Assembly (NCBI GenBank): GCA_943326015.2
Contig: CALPRQ020000009.1
Location: 1 to 64,000 of the forward strand
Origin: Chitinophaga pinensis
GTDB lineage: Bacteria > Pseudomonadota > Gammaproteobacteria > Burkholderiales > Burkholderiaceae_C
Reading direction: 5' to 3'
DNA length: 64,000 nucleotides
Position 1 is the first letter of the stretch. Every line of letters begins with the position of its first letter. Below the pieces are notes generated by a model. The model was given only the letters and a program-made list of their open reading frames with translations, did no database searches and was not told the origin of the DNA. Of the stretch, positions 10,992-18,890 are shown piece after piece. The position numbers and the translations under genes were made by a program.

Positions 10992-11555
10992 TTAGATCTT
11001 GCCGACCAGGTCGAGCGACGGGGTCAGGGTGGCAGCGCCTTCCTTCCACTTGGCCGGGCAGACCTGGCCGGGGTTGGCGGCGGTGAACTGGGCTGCCTTC
11101 AGCTTGCGCAGCGTCTCGGAGACGTCGCGGGCGATCTCGTTCGAATGCACTTCCATCGTCTTGATCTTGCCTTCCGGGTTGATCACGAAGGTGCCGCGCA
11201 GCGCCAGGCCTTCCTCGGGGATATGCACGCCGAAGGCGTTGGTCAGCGCGTGGGTCGGGTCGCCGACCAGCGGGAACTGCGCCTTGCCAACGGCCGGCGA
11301 GGTCTCGTGCCAGACCTTGTGCGAGAAATGGGTGTCGGTGGTGACGATGTAGACCTCGGCACCCGCCTTCTGGAACTCGGCGTAGTTGTTGGCCGCGTCC
11401 TCGATTTCGGTCGGGCAGTTGAAGGTGAAGGCTGCCGGCATGAAGATCACGACCGACCACTTGCCGTGGAAGGACTGCTCGGTGACGTCAACGAACTGGC
11501 CGTTGTGGAAAGCCTGGGTCTTGAACGGCTGGACTTGGGTGTTGATCAGGGACAT
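10992..11555 (-). CDS. ahpC: alkyl hydroperoxide reductase subunit C (2-Cys peroxiredoxin)
   Basis: A 187-residue typical AhpC-class peroxiredoxin that reduces H2O2 and organic peroxides in the cytosol. The peroxidatic cysteine is C47 in FTFNCPTE and the resolving cysteine C166 in GQVCPAKW. The length is the AhpC norm (187). The partner reductase ahpF is just downstream. A short OxyR-like ATAG-N7-CTAT element lies 54-68 bp upstream of the start. Divergent from tonB. Confidence 0.97.
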   Translation of the reverse strand: MSLINTQVQPFKTQAFHNGQFVDVTEQSFHGKWSVVIFMPAAFTFNCPTEIEDAANNYAEFQKAGAEVYIVTTDTHFSHKVWHETSPAVGKAQFPLVGDPTHALTNAFGVHIPEEGLALRGTFVINPEGKIKTMEVHSNEIARDVSETLRKLKAAQFTAANPGQVCPAKWKEGAATLTPSLDLVGKI

Positions 11556-11608
11556 CGTGAATCCTAGGGTGTTGGAAGTTGAGCTTTGTCTTGGCGACGG
11601 AATGAATC

Positions 11609-11623
11609 ATAGCCCGGAACTAT
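11609..11623 (-). promoter_or_regulatory. candidate OxyR half-site upstream of ahpC
   Basis: ATAG-N7-CTAT is seen 54-68 bp before the ahpC start. OxyR sites are made of such elements spaced by 7 bases. Only one of the two half-sites is clear; the expected neighbouring repeats are missing, so this is tentative. Confidence 0.35.
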
Positions 11624-11728
11624 GAAACCCCGCGATTGATAGATGCAATCATGGCGATAGCCAGCACCGCATGCCCATCTTCCGGCTTTGCTCGCCTGCA
11701 GCGCGGCCAGCCATGTCGGGCCGGGTTT

Positions 11729-12562
11729 ATGATCAGCCTGCCCATGTTGCCTGCCCGCCCCCATTTCGTCAAGACCGGCCCTGCCGCGGCCCCGGGCAGC
11801 CAGCGCGCCAGACGCAACCGGCTGACAGCCTTGGGCGTGCTGTCGTTGCATGTCCTGTTGCTGGGACTGCTCTGGAACGGCCAACCTTCGCGCATCCAGC
11901 CTCCGGCGCCCCGCACGAGCCTGATCGCAGTCAGCGTGCTGGCGCCAGCCCGTCAACAGTTGGATCGCCCGGCGCCTGCTGCCAGCAGACCGCCAGCCGC
12001 ACCCGCTGTGTCACGCCAAGCCACATCGAAAGCAGCCGCCCGGACCGCCTCTCGGCAGCTGGCAGTCACCCCACCGGATGCAACGCCAGCGCCTGCTGCC
12101 GCACACGCTCAACCAGCAGTTGCCAGCCTGGACGCGGCAGCCAAGGCTGACACGGCGACGCTGCTCCAATCGACAGCACAGCAAAGCGCAGAAGCCGCCC
12201 GGCACAGACCAGCAGACCAGGCGTCCGGCAATGGACAGAGCAGCAGCTTGGGAAAAGCGCCAGCCGCCGCTCCGGCCCGGATCGAGCTGCCCGCTTCAGG
12301 CGCTGACTATCTCGACAACCCCAGGCCGGCCTACCCCCCGCTGAGCCGGCGCCTGGGCGAGCAGGGTCAGGTGCTGCTGCGGGTCTGGGTCGAAGCCGAC
12401 GGCAGACCGGGCCAGATCGAGATCAGGCGCGGCAGCGGCTTCGAGCGGCTCGATCGCGCCGCGCAGCTGGCCGTGCAGCGCTGGCGCTTCGTGCCGGGCA
12501 AGCGCGCGGGCGTGCCGGAGGCCATGTGGGCCGAGGTGCCACTACAGTTCACTCTGGAATAG
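11729..12562 (+). CDS. tonB: TonB-family energy transducer
   Basis: A 277-residue protein from the ATG at 11729 (MISLPMLPARP); the open frame extends upstream but that part has no TonB character. It has one N-terminal membrane helix (LTALGVLSLHVLLLGLLW), a long Pro/Ala-rich periplasmic spacer, and the C-terminal TonB domain over the last 90 residues with NPRPAYPPLSRRLGEQG and GRPGQIEIRRGSGFERLDRA. It couples the proton motive force to outer-membrane receptors. exbB and exbD follow at 9-bp gaps as one operon. Start choice is uncertain between 11729 and 11744. Confidence 0.88.
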   Translation: MISLPMLPARPHFVKTGPAAAPGSQRARRNRLTALGVLSLHVLLLGLLWNGQPSRIQPPAPRTSLIAVSVLAPARQQLDRPAPAASRPPAAPAVSRQATSKAAARTASRQLAVTPPDATPAPAAAHAQPAVASLDAAAKADTATLLQSTAQQSAEAARHRPADQASGNGQSSSLGKAPAAAPARIELPASGADYLDNPRPAYPPLSRRLGEQGQVLLRVWVEADGRPGQIEIRRGSGFERLDRAAQLAVQRWRFVPGKRAGVPEAMWAEVPLQFTLE

Positions 12563-12571
12563 AAACAAGCT

Positions 12572-13285
12572 ATGGAAAGCAAATTCGGATTGGCCCATGT
12601 CTGGCAACAGGGCGACTGGGTCACGCTGACGGTCGCGCTCGCGCTGCTGACCATGTCGATCACCAGCTGGATCGTGATCATCGTCAAGCTGCTCGACCTC
12701 AGGCGGCTGCGCGCGCAGACGGCGCGCTGCCAGGAATTCTGGCGCGGCCAGGACTTCCCAGACGGCCTGGCCAGACTCGGCGACGAGGCGGACAACCCGT
12801 TCCGGCTGCTGGCACAGGCTGGCCGCGACGCGACCAGCCACCTGCTGCATCTGGCGGGCGAGTCGCCGGCGCCATTGCGCGACAGCGTGGACGTCAGCGA
12901 ATGGATCACGCGCGCCCTGCGCAACGCCATCGACGACTGCACGGCACAGCTGCAGTCCCGGCTGTCGCTGTTGGCCACCATAGGCTCGACCGCGCCCTTC
13001 GTCGGTCTGTTCGGCACCGTCTGGGGCATCTACCATGCGCTGATGGCGCTGGGCGAAGGCGGCTCGGCCGGCATCGAGCAGGTGGCAGGCCCGATCGGCG
13101 AGGCGCTGATCATGACCGCGCTCGGACTGGCGGTCGCCATTCCGGCGGTGCTGGGCTACAACGCGCTGGTGCGCGGCAACAAGCGGGGGCGGCACCGGCT
13201 CAACCGCTTCGCGCACGATCTGCACGCCTACTTCGTGACCGGCGCGCGCGTCGAGGCCGGCCGCCATTGCTCGCCCAGGGACTGA
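12572..13285 (+). CDS. exbB: ExbB (MotA/TolQ/ExbB proton channel)
   Basis: A 237-residue inner-membrane protein. The first membrane segment (VTLTVALALLTMSITSWIVIIVKLL) is near residues 15-40, and the conserved second/third segments carry LLATIGSTAPFVGLFGTVWGIYHAL and EALIMTALGLAVAIPAVLGYNAL. With ExbD it forms the proton channel that energises TonB. It lies 9 bp after tonB and 9 bp before exbD. TolQ is excluded by the tonB neighbour and the absence of tolA/tolB. Confidence 0.93.
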   Translation: MESKFGLAHVWQQGDWVTLTVALALLTMSITSWIVIIVKLLDLRRLRAQTARCQEFWRGQDFPDGLARLGDEADNPFRLLAQAGRDATSHLLHLAGESPAPLRDSVDVSEWITRALRNAIDDCTAQLQSRLSLLATIGSTAPFVGLFGTVWGIYHALMALGEGGSAGIEQVAGPIGEALIMTALGLAVAIPAVLGYNALVRGNKRGRHRLNRFAHDLHAYFVTGARVEAGRHCSPRD

Positions 13286-13294
13286 GGAGGCGCA

Positions 13295-13705
13295 ATGGCT
13301 TTCGGCAAATTCGACGACACGGAAGACGAGCAGCTGCTCAGCGAGATCAACATGGTCCCGCTGATCGACGTGATGCTGGTGCTGCTGATCGTCTTCATCG
13401 TCACGCTCCCGGTGATCAACCATGCGGTCAAGGTGGACCTGCCCAAGGCGGCGGCGTCTCCAAGTCAACAGAAATCCATCACGATCGATCTGACGGTGGA
13501 CGCGCAGGGCCACTACCACTGGAACCAGTCCATGGTGAGCGACGCCGAACTCCAGCAACGGCTGGCAGAGGCCGCGACACAGAACCCTCAGCCCGAACTG
13601 CATATCCGGGGCGACAAGGCGGTGCCCTACGAGCGCGTCGCCAAGGCGCTGGCCGCTGCGCAGCGCGCGGGAGTCAGCAAGCTCGGCTTCGTCACCGAGC
13701 CCTGA
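13295..13705 (+). CDS. exbD: ExbD (biopolymer transporter)
   Basis: A 136-residue protein with one N-terminal transmembrane helix carrying the proton-relay aspartate (NMVPLIDVMLVLLIVFIVT, near residue 26), and a small periplasmic domain with ITIDLTVDAQGHYHWN and ELHIRGDKAVPYERVAKAL. It partners ExbB in the TonB motor. The start ATG is preceded by GGAGG six bases upstream. A hairpin after the stop may end the operon. Confidence 0.94.
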   Translation: MAFGKFDDTEDEQLLSEINMVPLIDVMLVLLIVFIVTLPVINHAVKVDLPKAAASPSQQKSITIDLTVDAQGHYHWNQSMVSDAELQQRLAEAATQNPQPELHIRGDKAVPYERVAKALAAAQRAGVSKLGFVTEP

Positions 13706-13716
13706 TATTCTGCCAT

Positions 13717-13750
13717 AACCTGTCAGCAACAAACCGTAGGACAGGTTTTA
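13717..13750 (+). terminator. putative terminator after exbD
   Basis: AACCTGTC (13717-13724) pairs with GACAGGTT (13740-13747) and is followed by TTTA. The stem is 8 bp with a 15-base loop, and the T-run is short, so this is a weak terminator. Confidence 0.45.
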
Positions 13751-13857
13751 CCTGAGATACCTCTGCAAGCATCACGGTTTTTAAGCGGCCTGCACCCCAG
13801 AACGCGGCCGGCCCTAGAATCAAGCACATCCTCATTTTCAAGGAGCCATCAGTCACC

Positions 13858-14550
13858 ATGAACCGTTACCCCGACACCTTTGGCCGCTTCGGCGGCGCCG
13901 TCTCGAGCGCGCAGCGCAACCAGGTGCTGCGCAACACCTACTGGCTGCTGGCGCTGAGCCTGCTGCCGACCGTGCTGGGCGCCTGGATCGGCGTGGCGAC
14001 CGGCATCACGGCATACCTGGGCGGCGGACTGGGCATGATCGTGTTCCTGGCCGGTGCCTTCGGCTTCATGTACGCGATCGAGAAGACCAAGCACAGCGGC
14101 GCCGGCGTGGCCGTGCTGCTGGGCTTCACCTTCTTCATGGGCCTGATGCTGTCGCGCATGATTGCCCAGGTGCTGGGATTCCGCAACGGCGGCGAGCTGA
14201 TCATGACCGCCTTCGGCGGTACTGCCGGTGTCTTCCTGGTCATGGCCAGTCTGGCGAGCACGATCAAGCGCGACCTCGAAGGCCTGTCCAAGTGGCTGTT
14301 CGTCGGCGTGCTGGTGCTGCTGGTCGGCGGCATCGTCAACGTCTTCGTCGGCAGCAGCGCCTTCATGGCGGTGCTCAGCACGATGGCGATCGCCATCTTC
14401 AGCGCCTTCCTGCTGGTGGACCTCAAGCGCATCATCGACGGCGGCGAGACCAACTACATCACCGCCACGCTGGCGATCTACCTGAACCTGTTCAACATCT
14501 TCCAGAACCTGCTGGCGCTGCTGGGCATCTTCGGTGGCGAGCGCGACTGA
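13858..14550 (+). CDS. Bax inhibitor-1/YccA-family membrane protein
   Basis: A 230-residue, almost wholly hydrophobic protein with about seven transmembrane segments, typical of the Bax-inhibitor-1 family (YccA/YbhL/TMBIM). Family traits seen: the N-terminal QRNQVLRNTYWLLALSLL, the middle AFGGTAGVFLVMA, and the C-terminal YITATLAIYLNLFNIFQNLLALLGIFGGERD ending, conserved in bacterial members. E. coli YccA modulates FtsH; the role here is not known. AAGGAG precedes the ATG by about 12 bases. It is followed by a strong bidirectional terminator. Confidence 0.92.
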   Translation: MNRYPDTFGRFGGAVSSAQRNQVLRNTYWLLALSLLPTVLGAWIGVATGITAYLGGGLGMIVFLAGAFGFMYAIEKTKHSGAGVAVLLGFTFFMGLMLSRMIAQVLGFRNGGELIMTAFGGTAGVFLVMASLASTIKRDLEGLSKWLFVGVLVLLVGGIVNVFVGSSAFMAVLSTMAIAIFSAFLLVDLKRIIDGGETNYITATLAIYLNLFNIFQNLLALLGIFGGERD

Positions 14551-14591
14551 TCCGGGTCAGCCGTCTGGCCCGCGCCTGACGGACACCCAGC

Positions 14592-14622
14592 AAAAAGGCC
14601 TGGAAGCATTCCAGGCCTTTTT
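14592..14622. terminator. strong bidirectional terminator
   Basis: A perfect 14-bp stem (AAAAAGGCCTGGAA at 14592-14605 with its inverse at 14609-14622) has a 3-base loop and T-runs on both strands. It separates the Bax-inhibitor gene from the convergent rlmD. Confidence 0.9.
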
Positions 14623-14685
14623 CATTTCAGCCCCGAGGGCTTGGGGCCTGCGCACAGCAGGCCCGAACCGATAGCCGATCAGCGC

Positions 14686-16149
14686 TCAGTCCGCCCGTTC
14701 GAACACCGCGATGCTTTCGACATGGGCGGTGTGCGGGAACATGTTGACCACGCCCGCCGCCGTGCAGCGGTAGCCGGCCTGGTGCACCAGCAGGCCCGCG
14801 TCGCGCGCCAGCGTCGAGGGGTTGCAGCTGACGTAGACGATGCGTTTGGGCGGCATCCAGCCTTCGGCCTCGGGCGGCAGCGGTTCAGCCCCCTCGGCAC
14901 CGATGCGCGCCTGGTGGATGTCGGCCAGCGCCTTGGCCAGTGCGAAAGCGCCTTCGCGCGGCGGGTCGACCAGCCACTTGTCGGCGTAACCGTCGGCCAC
15001 CAGCATGGCCGGCGTCATCTCGAACAGGTTACGCGCGACGAAGGCAGTCGGCGCCAGGCCGCCACGGCTTTGCTGGTTGCGCGCCAGGTTCTGGCGCGAG
15101 CGCGCCACCAGCGCCTCGCTGCCCTCGATGCCCAGCACCTCGCGCGCCTGGGTCGCCAGCGGCAGCGTGAAGTTGCCCAGGCCGCAGAACCAGTCGATGA
15201 CGCGCTCGGTTTTCTCGACAGCCAGCAGGCGCAGCGCGCGCGCGACCAGCACCCGGTTGATATGCGGGTTGACCTGGGTGAAGTCGGTCGGCTTGAACGG
15301 CATCTCGATGCCGAAATCGGGCAAGGCATAGGCCAGCGGCACCGGTGCGGGCTCGGTATCGAGCAGATGGACGGTGTCCGGGCCCTTGGGCTGCAGCCAC
15401 CACTGGATCACCAGGCCGTCCACACTGTGACGCAGCGCGAACTCCCTGAGCAGCAGCAAGTCAGACGCCGACAGCGGCTCGAGGTGGCGCAGCACCAGCG
15501 CGGTGACCGAGTCGCCACAGGCCAGTTCGATCTGCGGGCAGGTCTCGCGCGCTTCCATGCCGTGGATCAGGTGGCGCAGCGGCAGCAGCAAGGCGCTGAC
15601 ATGGGCGGGAAGCACATGGCATTCGCGCATGTCGGCGACATAGCGGCTCTTGCGCTCGTGGAAGCCCACCAGCACCTCGCCCTTCTTGTGCACGTAGCGC
15701 ACCGACAGGCGAGCGCGGTAGCGGTAGCCCCAGGCCGGACCGGCGATCGGGCGCAGCAGGCTCTCGGCCTTGACCTTGCCGAGGTGCCAGAGGTTGTCTT
15801 CGAGCACGCGCTGCTTGACCGCGACCTGGGCCGCAGGTTCGAGATGCTGCATCTTGCAGCCGCCGCAGGCGCCGGCGTGCAGGCCGAAATGCGGGCAGCG
15901 CGGCGCCACGCGCAGCGACGACTCGCGGTGGATCTCGGTCAGCTGCGCCTGCTCCCACTGGTTCTTCTTGCGCGTGGTCTGGGCGCTGACAATCTCGGTC
16001 GGCAGCGCGCCGTCAATGAAGACGACCTTGCCGTCGGGCTTGCGCGCGACGCCCTGGGCGTCGAGGTCCATTGAGGTGATTTCGAGCCAGCCCTCGGGCA
16101 GCACGGGACTTGCCGCCAGTTCGGCGGCTTGCGGGTTTTCTTGTTCCAT
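14686..16149 (-). CDS. rlmD: 23S rRNA (uracil(1939)-C(5))-methyltransferase RlmD
   Basis: A 487-residue RumA-type methyltransferase. It has an N-terminal TRAM-like domain ([23 protein letters not shown]), then the cluster-binding cysteines in [20 protein letters not shown] for a 4Fe-4S cluster, the SAM site [13 protein letters not shown], and the catalytic cysteine in [13 protein letters not shown] near the end. It modifies U1939 in 23S rRNA. It is 12 bp downstream of the nlpD-like gene, at the end of the surE-pcm-nlpD string. Confidence 0.95.
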   Translation of the reverse strand: MEQENPQAAELAASPVLPEGWLEITSMDLDAQGVARKPDGKVVFIDGALPTEIVSAQTTRKKNQWEQAQLTEIHRESSLRVAPRCPHFGLHAGACGGCKMQHLEPAAQVAVKQRVLEDNLWHLGKVKAESLLRPIAGPAWGYRYRARLSVRYVHKKGEVLVGFHERKSRYVADMRECHVLPAHVSALLLPLRHLIHGMEARETCPQIELACGDSVTALVLRHLEPLSASDLLLLREFALRHSVDGLVIQWWLQPKGPDTVHLLDTEPAPVPLAYALPDFGIEMPFKPTDFTQVNPHINRVLVARALRLLAVEKTERVIDWFCGLGNFTLPLATQAREVLGIEGSEALVARSRQNLARNQQSRGGLAPTAFVARNLFEMTPAMLVADGYADKWLVDPPREGAFALAKALADIHQARIGAEGAEPLPPEAEGWMPPKRIVYVSCNPSTLARDAGLLVHQAGYRCTAAGVVNMFPHTAHVESIAVFERAD

Positions 16150-16161
16150 CAGGGATCAGTT

Positions 16162-17079
16162 TCAGCGGGAAGGCAGGTATTTGAGCGGGTCGACCGGTTT
16201 GCCCTGGCGTCGCACCTCGAAGTGCAGCTTGACGCGGTCGGCGTCGCTGCTGCCCATCTCGGCGATCTTCTGGCCCTGGCGCACGTTCTGGTCTTCCTTG
16301 ACCAGCAGCGCCTGGTTGTGCGCGTAGGCGGTCAGGTAGGTGTTGTTGTGCTTGAGAATGATCAGGTTGCCATAGCCGCGCAAGCCCGATCCGGAGTAGA
16401 CCACACGGCCGTCAGCGGCCGCCAGCACCGGGTCACCGGCCTTGCCGGCGATGTCGACGCCCTTGTTGCGTGCCTCGTCGAAGCGATCGAGCAAGGCGCC
16501 GCTGCTCGGCCAGGAGAAACCGAGCTCTTCGCCATTGGCGGATGCGCTCGCAGCGGCAGACTTGGCCACCGGCTCTGCCGTGGCGGGCTTGGCGGCCGGC
16601 TCGGCCCCCTTGCCGTTGAGCGGACGCGGCTTGACGCGCGCATCCACAGCCGGCGTCGTCACCGGCGTGGCGACCACGGCCGAGCCAGCAACGACGGACT
16701 CCTTGACCGGCGGTATGACGCGCAGCACCTGGCCCACCTCGATCAGGTTGGGATTCTCCAGCGCGTTCCAGCGTGCCAGGTCACGGGGGCTATGGCCACT
16801 GTCGAGACCGATGCGCGTGAGCGTATCGCCCGGACGCACCGTGTAATAGCCAGGCTTGCCGGCATTTTCCTGGCCAGGCAACGACGCGACCTGAGATGCG
16901 GATGACAGGGCGCCGGAAGACCTGTCGGTCACGGGCGCGCGCCCATGCTCGTCAAGACTGGTCGTGGTACAGCCCCCCAGCAGGGACAGGCCGGCAGCCA
17001 GCGCGAGTTGCAGCGGCCAGCGGGCCATCACGGCCTGGTGCAGCGCCAGCGCGCCGCCATGCGGAACCATTCGCTCCAT
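16162..17079 (-). CDS. nlpD: NlpD-like LysM/M23 lipoprotein (probable amidase activator)
   Basis: A 305-residue envelope protein. The lipobox LLGGC is near residue 36, so it is probably lipidated. LysM domain YYTVRPGDTLTRIGLDSG...IEVGQVLRVIP lies near 97-142, and an M23/LytM domain occupies the last 110 residues (DIAGKAGDPVLAAADGRVVYSG, AYAHN, LHFEVRRQGKPVDP). The zinc ligands expected at the start of M23 domains are not all present, as in E. coli NlpD, which activates AmiC instead of cutting peptidoglycan. AGAGG lies 7 bases before the ATG at 17079; a later ATG at 17028 would give a more usual signal length. Confidence 0.87.
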   Translation of the reverse strand: MERMVPHGGALALHQAVMARWPLQLALAAGLSLLGGCTTTSLDEHGRAPVTDRSSGALSSASQVASLPGQENAGKPGYYTVRPGDTLTRIGLDSGHSPRDLARWNALENPNLIEVGQVLRVIPPVKESVVAGSAVVATPVTTPAVDARVKPRPLNGKGAEPAAKPATAEPVAKSAAASASANGEELGFSWPSSGALLDRFDEARNKGVDIAGKAGDPVLAAADGRVVYSGSGLRGYGNLIILKHNNTYLTAYAHNQALLVKEDQNVRQGQKIAEMGSSDADRVKLHFEVRRQGKPVDPLKYLPSR

Positions 17080-17121
17080 CGGAAAACCTCTGCTAGAAAT
17101 GGGAAACGCCCGACCGCATGG

Positions 17122-17976
17122 TCAGGCAATCCCGGATTTTAGGGGGACAAAGTGCACGGCTTCCAGCACGGTCCTGACAAAGCCCTGGGCGGTCCGGTCG
17201 ACCACGATCAGACTCTGCCGGCCCGGTGCCAGCGCAGCGGGTGCGACCAGTCTGCCGCCAGGGGCCAGCTGGTCCAGCCAGGTAAGCGGGATAGAGTCAC
17301 CGCCAGCCGCCGCGACTATGCCGTCGTAGGCCGCCCCCCGAGGATAGCCCAGCATGCCATCGCCCAGTATCAGATGCACATTGTGCACCCGCAGGGGCCG
17401 CAGGTTGTCGCGCGCCTTCTCGTGCAGGCCACGCAGACGCTCCAGGCTGTAGACCTCACGCACCAGCCGGGCCAGCAGCGCGGCCTGGTAGCCGCAGCCA
17501 GTTCCGATCTCGAGCACGCGGCCCAGCGGGCTGTCGCGGCCTTCCAGCAGCAACTCAAGCATGCGCCCGACAACGCTGGGCTTGGAGATGGTCTGCCCCA
17601 GGCCTATCGGCAGGCTGGTGTCCTCGTAAGCCTGGTTGACCAGCGCAGAATCGACGAAACGATGACGCTCGACCGCGGCCAGCGCCTGCAGCACGGCCGG
17701 GTGGGACAGACCCTGTGCCGCCAGGCGGACGACCATGGCCTGGCGCACGGCGCTGGAGTCCAGTCCCAGCCCGGTCGGCACCGATGCCGCCGCCGCCGCT
17801 ATCGCCGGGTGGCGTGCCGCCGTCATCGCGCCCGACGGGTTGGCCGACACCGGCCGGACTGTCGGACCTGACGCGCCGATGCCGGCCAGGCGGACCGGAA
17901 AAGCGGGCCTGGGCCGGGACGAGGGCGCCGCGGGGTCCGGACTGGTGGGCTTGTACGGCTGTGGCAGCGGGTTCAT
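17122..17976 (-). CDS. pcm: protein-L-isoaspartate O-methyltransferase
   Basis: A 284-residue methyltransferase that repairs L-isoaspartyl residues in ageing proteins. The core from about residue 72 has [21 protein letters not shown] and the SAM-binding [16 protein letters not shown], then [11 protein letters not shown]. The first 65-70 residues, Pro/Ala/Arg-rich, are an extension beyond the roughly 210-residue norm. Its start overlaps the surE stop by 4 bp, so the two are translationally coupled. Confidence 0.94.
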   Translation of the reverse strand: MNPLPQPYKPTSPDPAAPSSRPRPAFPVRLAGIGASGPTVRPVSANPSGAMTAARHPAIAAAAASVPTGLGLDSSAVRQAMVVRLAAQGLSHPAVLQALAAVERHRFVDSALVNQAYEDTSLPIGLGQTISKPSVVGRMLELLLEGRDSPLGRVLEIGTGCGYQAALLARLVREVYSLERLRGLHEKARDNLRPLRVHNVHLILGDGMLGYPRGAAYDGIVAAAGGDSIPLTWLDQLAPGGRLVAPAALAPGRQSLIVVDRTAQGFVRTVLEAVHFVPLKSGIA

Positions 17977-18806
17977 GCCGCGTCGGTCCTGCTGCCGGGA
18001 TCAAGGCGTGACAGCCGGGCCGCCGTCTGCGCCCAGTATGGCAGACGGGCGTGGTCGGTCAGATCGATCTGCAGCGGCGTGAGTGAGGCATAGCCCTCGC
18101 GGGTAGCATGGAAGTCCGTCCCCTCGCTGGCGTCCATCGCGGGGCCGGCTGCGCCGATCCAGTACATGGTTTCGCCGCGCGGGTTGAGCTGCTGGATCAC
18201 GGGCTCGGCTGCATGGCGACGGCCCAGGCGCGCCACCTTGAAGCCCTTGATCTGATCGCGTGGCAGGTTGGGGATGTTGACATTGAGCAGCCAGGGCTTG
18301 AATGTCTGGCCAGCCTCCGGGACCCCGCCAGCCTGCGCCTGCTGGCTCAGCGCCGCAATGGACGGCTCGAGCGACTGCACCAGTTCGCGCGCACACAAGG
18401 CGGCCGCATCCAAATGGGCCCAGGCCCGCTCGACCTGCGAAAAGGCGATCGCCGGCACGCCAAACAGGTAACCTTCCATGGCGGCGCCAACGGTGCCCGA
18501 GTAGATCGTGTCATCGCCCATGTTGGCGCCGTTGTTGATGCCCGAGACCACCAGATCGGGGCGGTAGCCCAGCAGGCCGGTCAGCGCGATGTGGACGCAG
18601 TCGGCCGGCGTGCCGTTGACGTAGCGAAAGCCGTTGGGTGCGCGCTGCACATAGAGCGGGCTGTGCAGCGTCAGCGCATTGGACTTGGCGCTGTTGTTCT
18701 GCTCGGGAGCGACCACCTCGACCTCGGCAAAGGAGGCCAGCGTCTCGTACAAGGCGCCGATGCCGGCAGCCTGGTAACCATCATCGTTGCAAAGAAGGAT
18801 TCTCAT
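17973..18806 (-). CDS. surE: 5'/3'-nucleotidase SurE
   Basis: A 277-residue survival protein with the N-terminal metal site [16 protein letters not shown] (D8, D9), [15 protein letters not shown], and [15 protein letters not shown] followed by [27 protein letters not shown]. SurE dephosphorylates nucleoside monophosphates and short polyphosphate under stress. It is the first gene of a leftward surE-pcm-nlpD-rlmD group. The rpoS gene that sits after nlpD in many proteobacteria is not here. Confidence 0.96.
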   Translation of the reverse strand: MRILLCNDDGYQAAGIGALYETLASFAEVEVVAPEQNNSAKSNALTLHSPLYVQRAPNGFRYVNGTPADCVHIALTGLLGYRPDLVVSGINNGANMGDDTIYSGTVGAAMEGYLFGVPAIAFSQVERAWAHLDAAALCARELVQSLEPSIAALSQQAQAGGVPEAGQTFKPWLLNVNIPNLPRDQIKGFKVARLGRRHAAEPVIQQLNPRGETMYWIGAAGPAMDASEGTDFHATREGYASLTPLQIDLTDHARLPYWAQTAARLSRLDPGSRTDAA

Positions 18807-18890
18807 TGGCTGTCATTCTAGAACGCGGCCGCGACTTTGCACGGATAGCGGGCCCGGCCGTTGCAGCAGCGCGTCAGGCGACAGGCGTAC

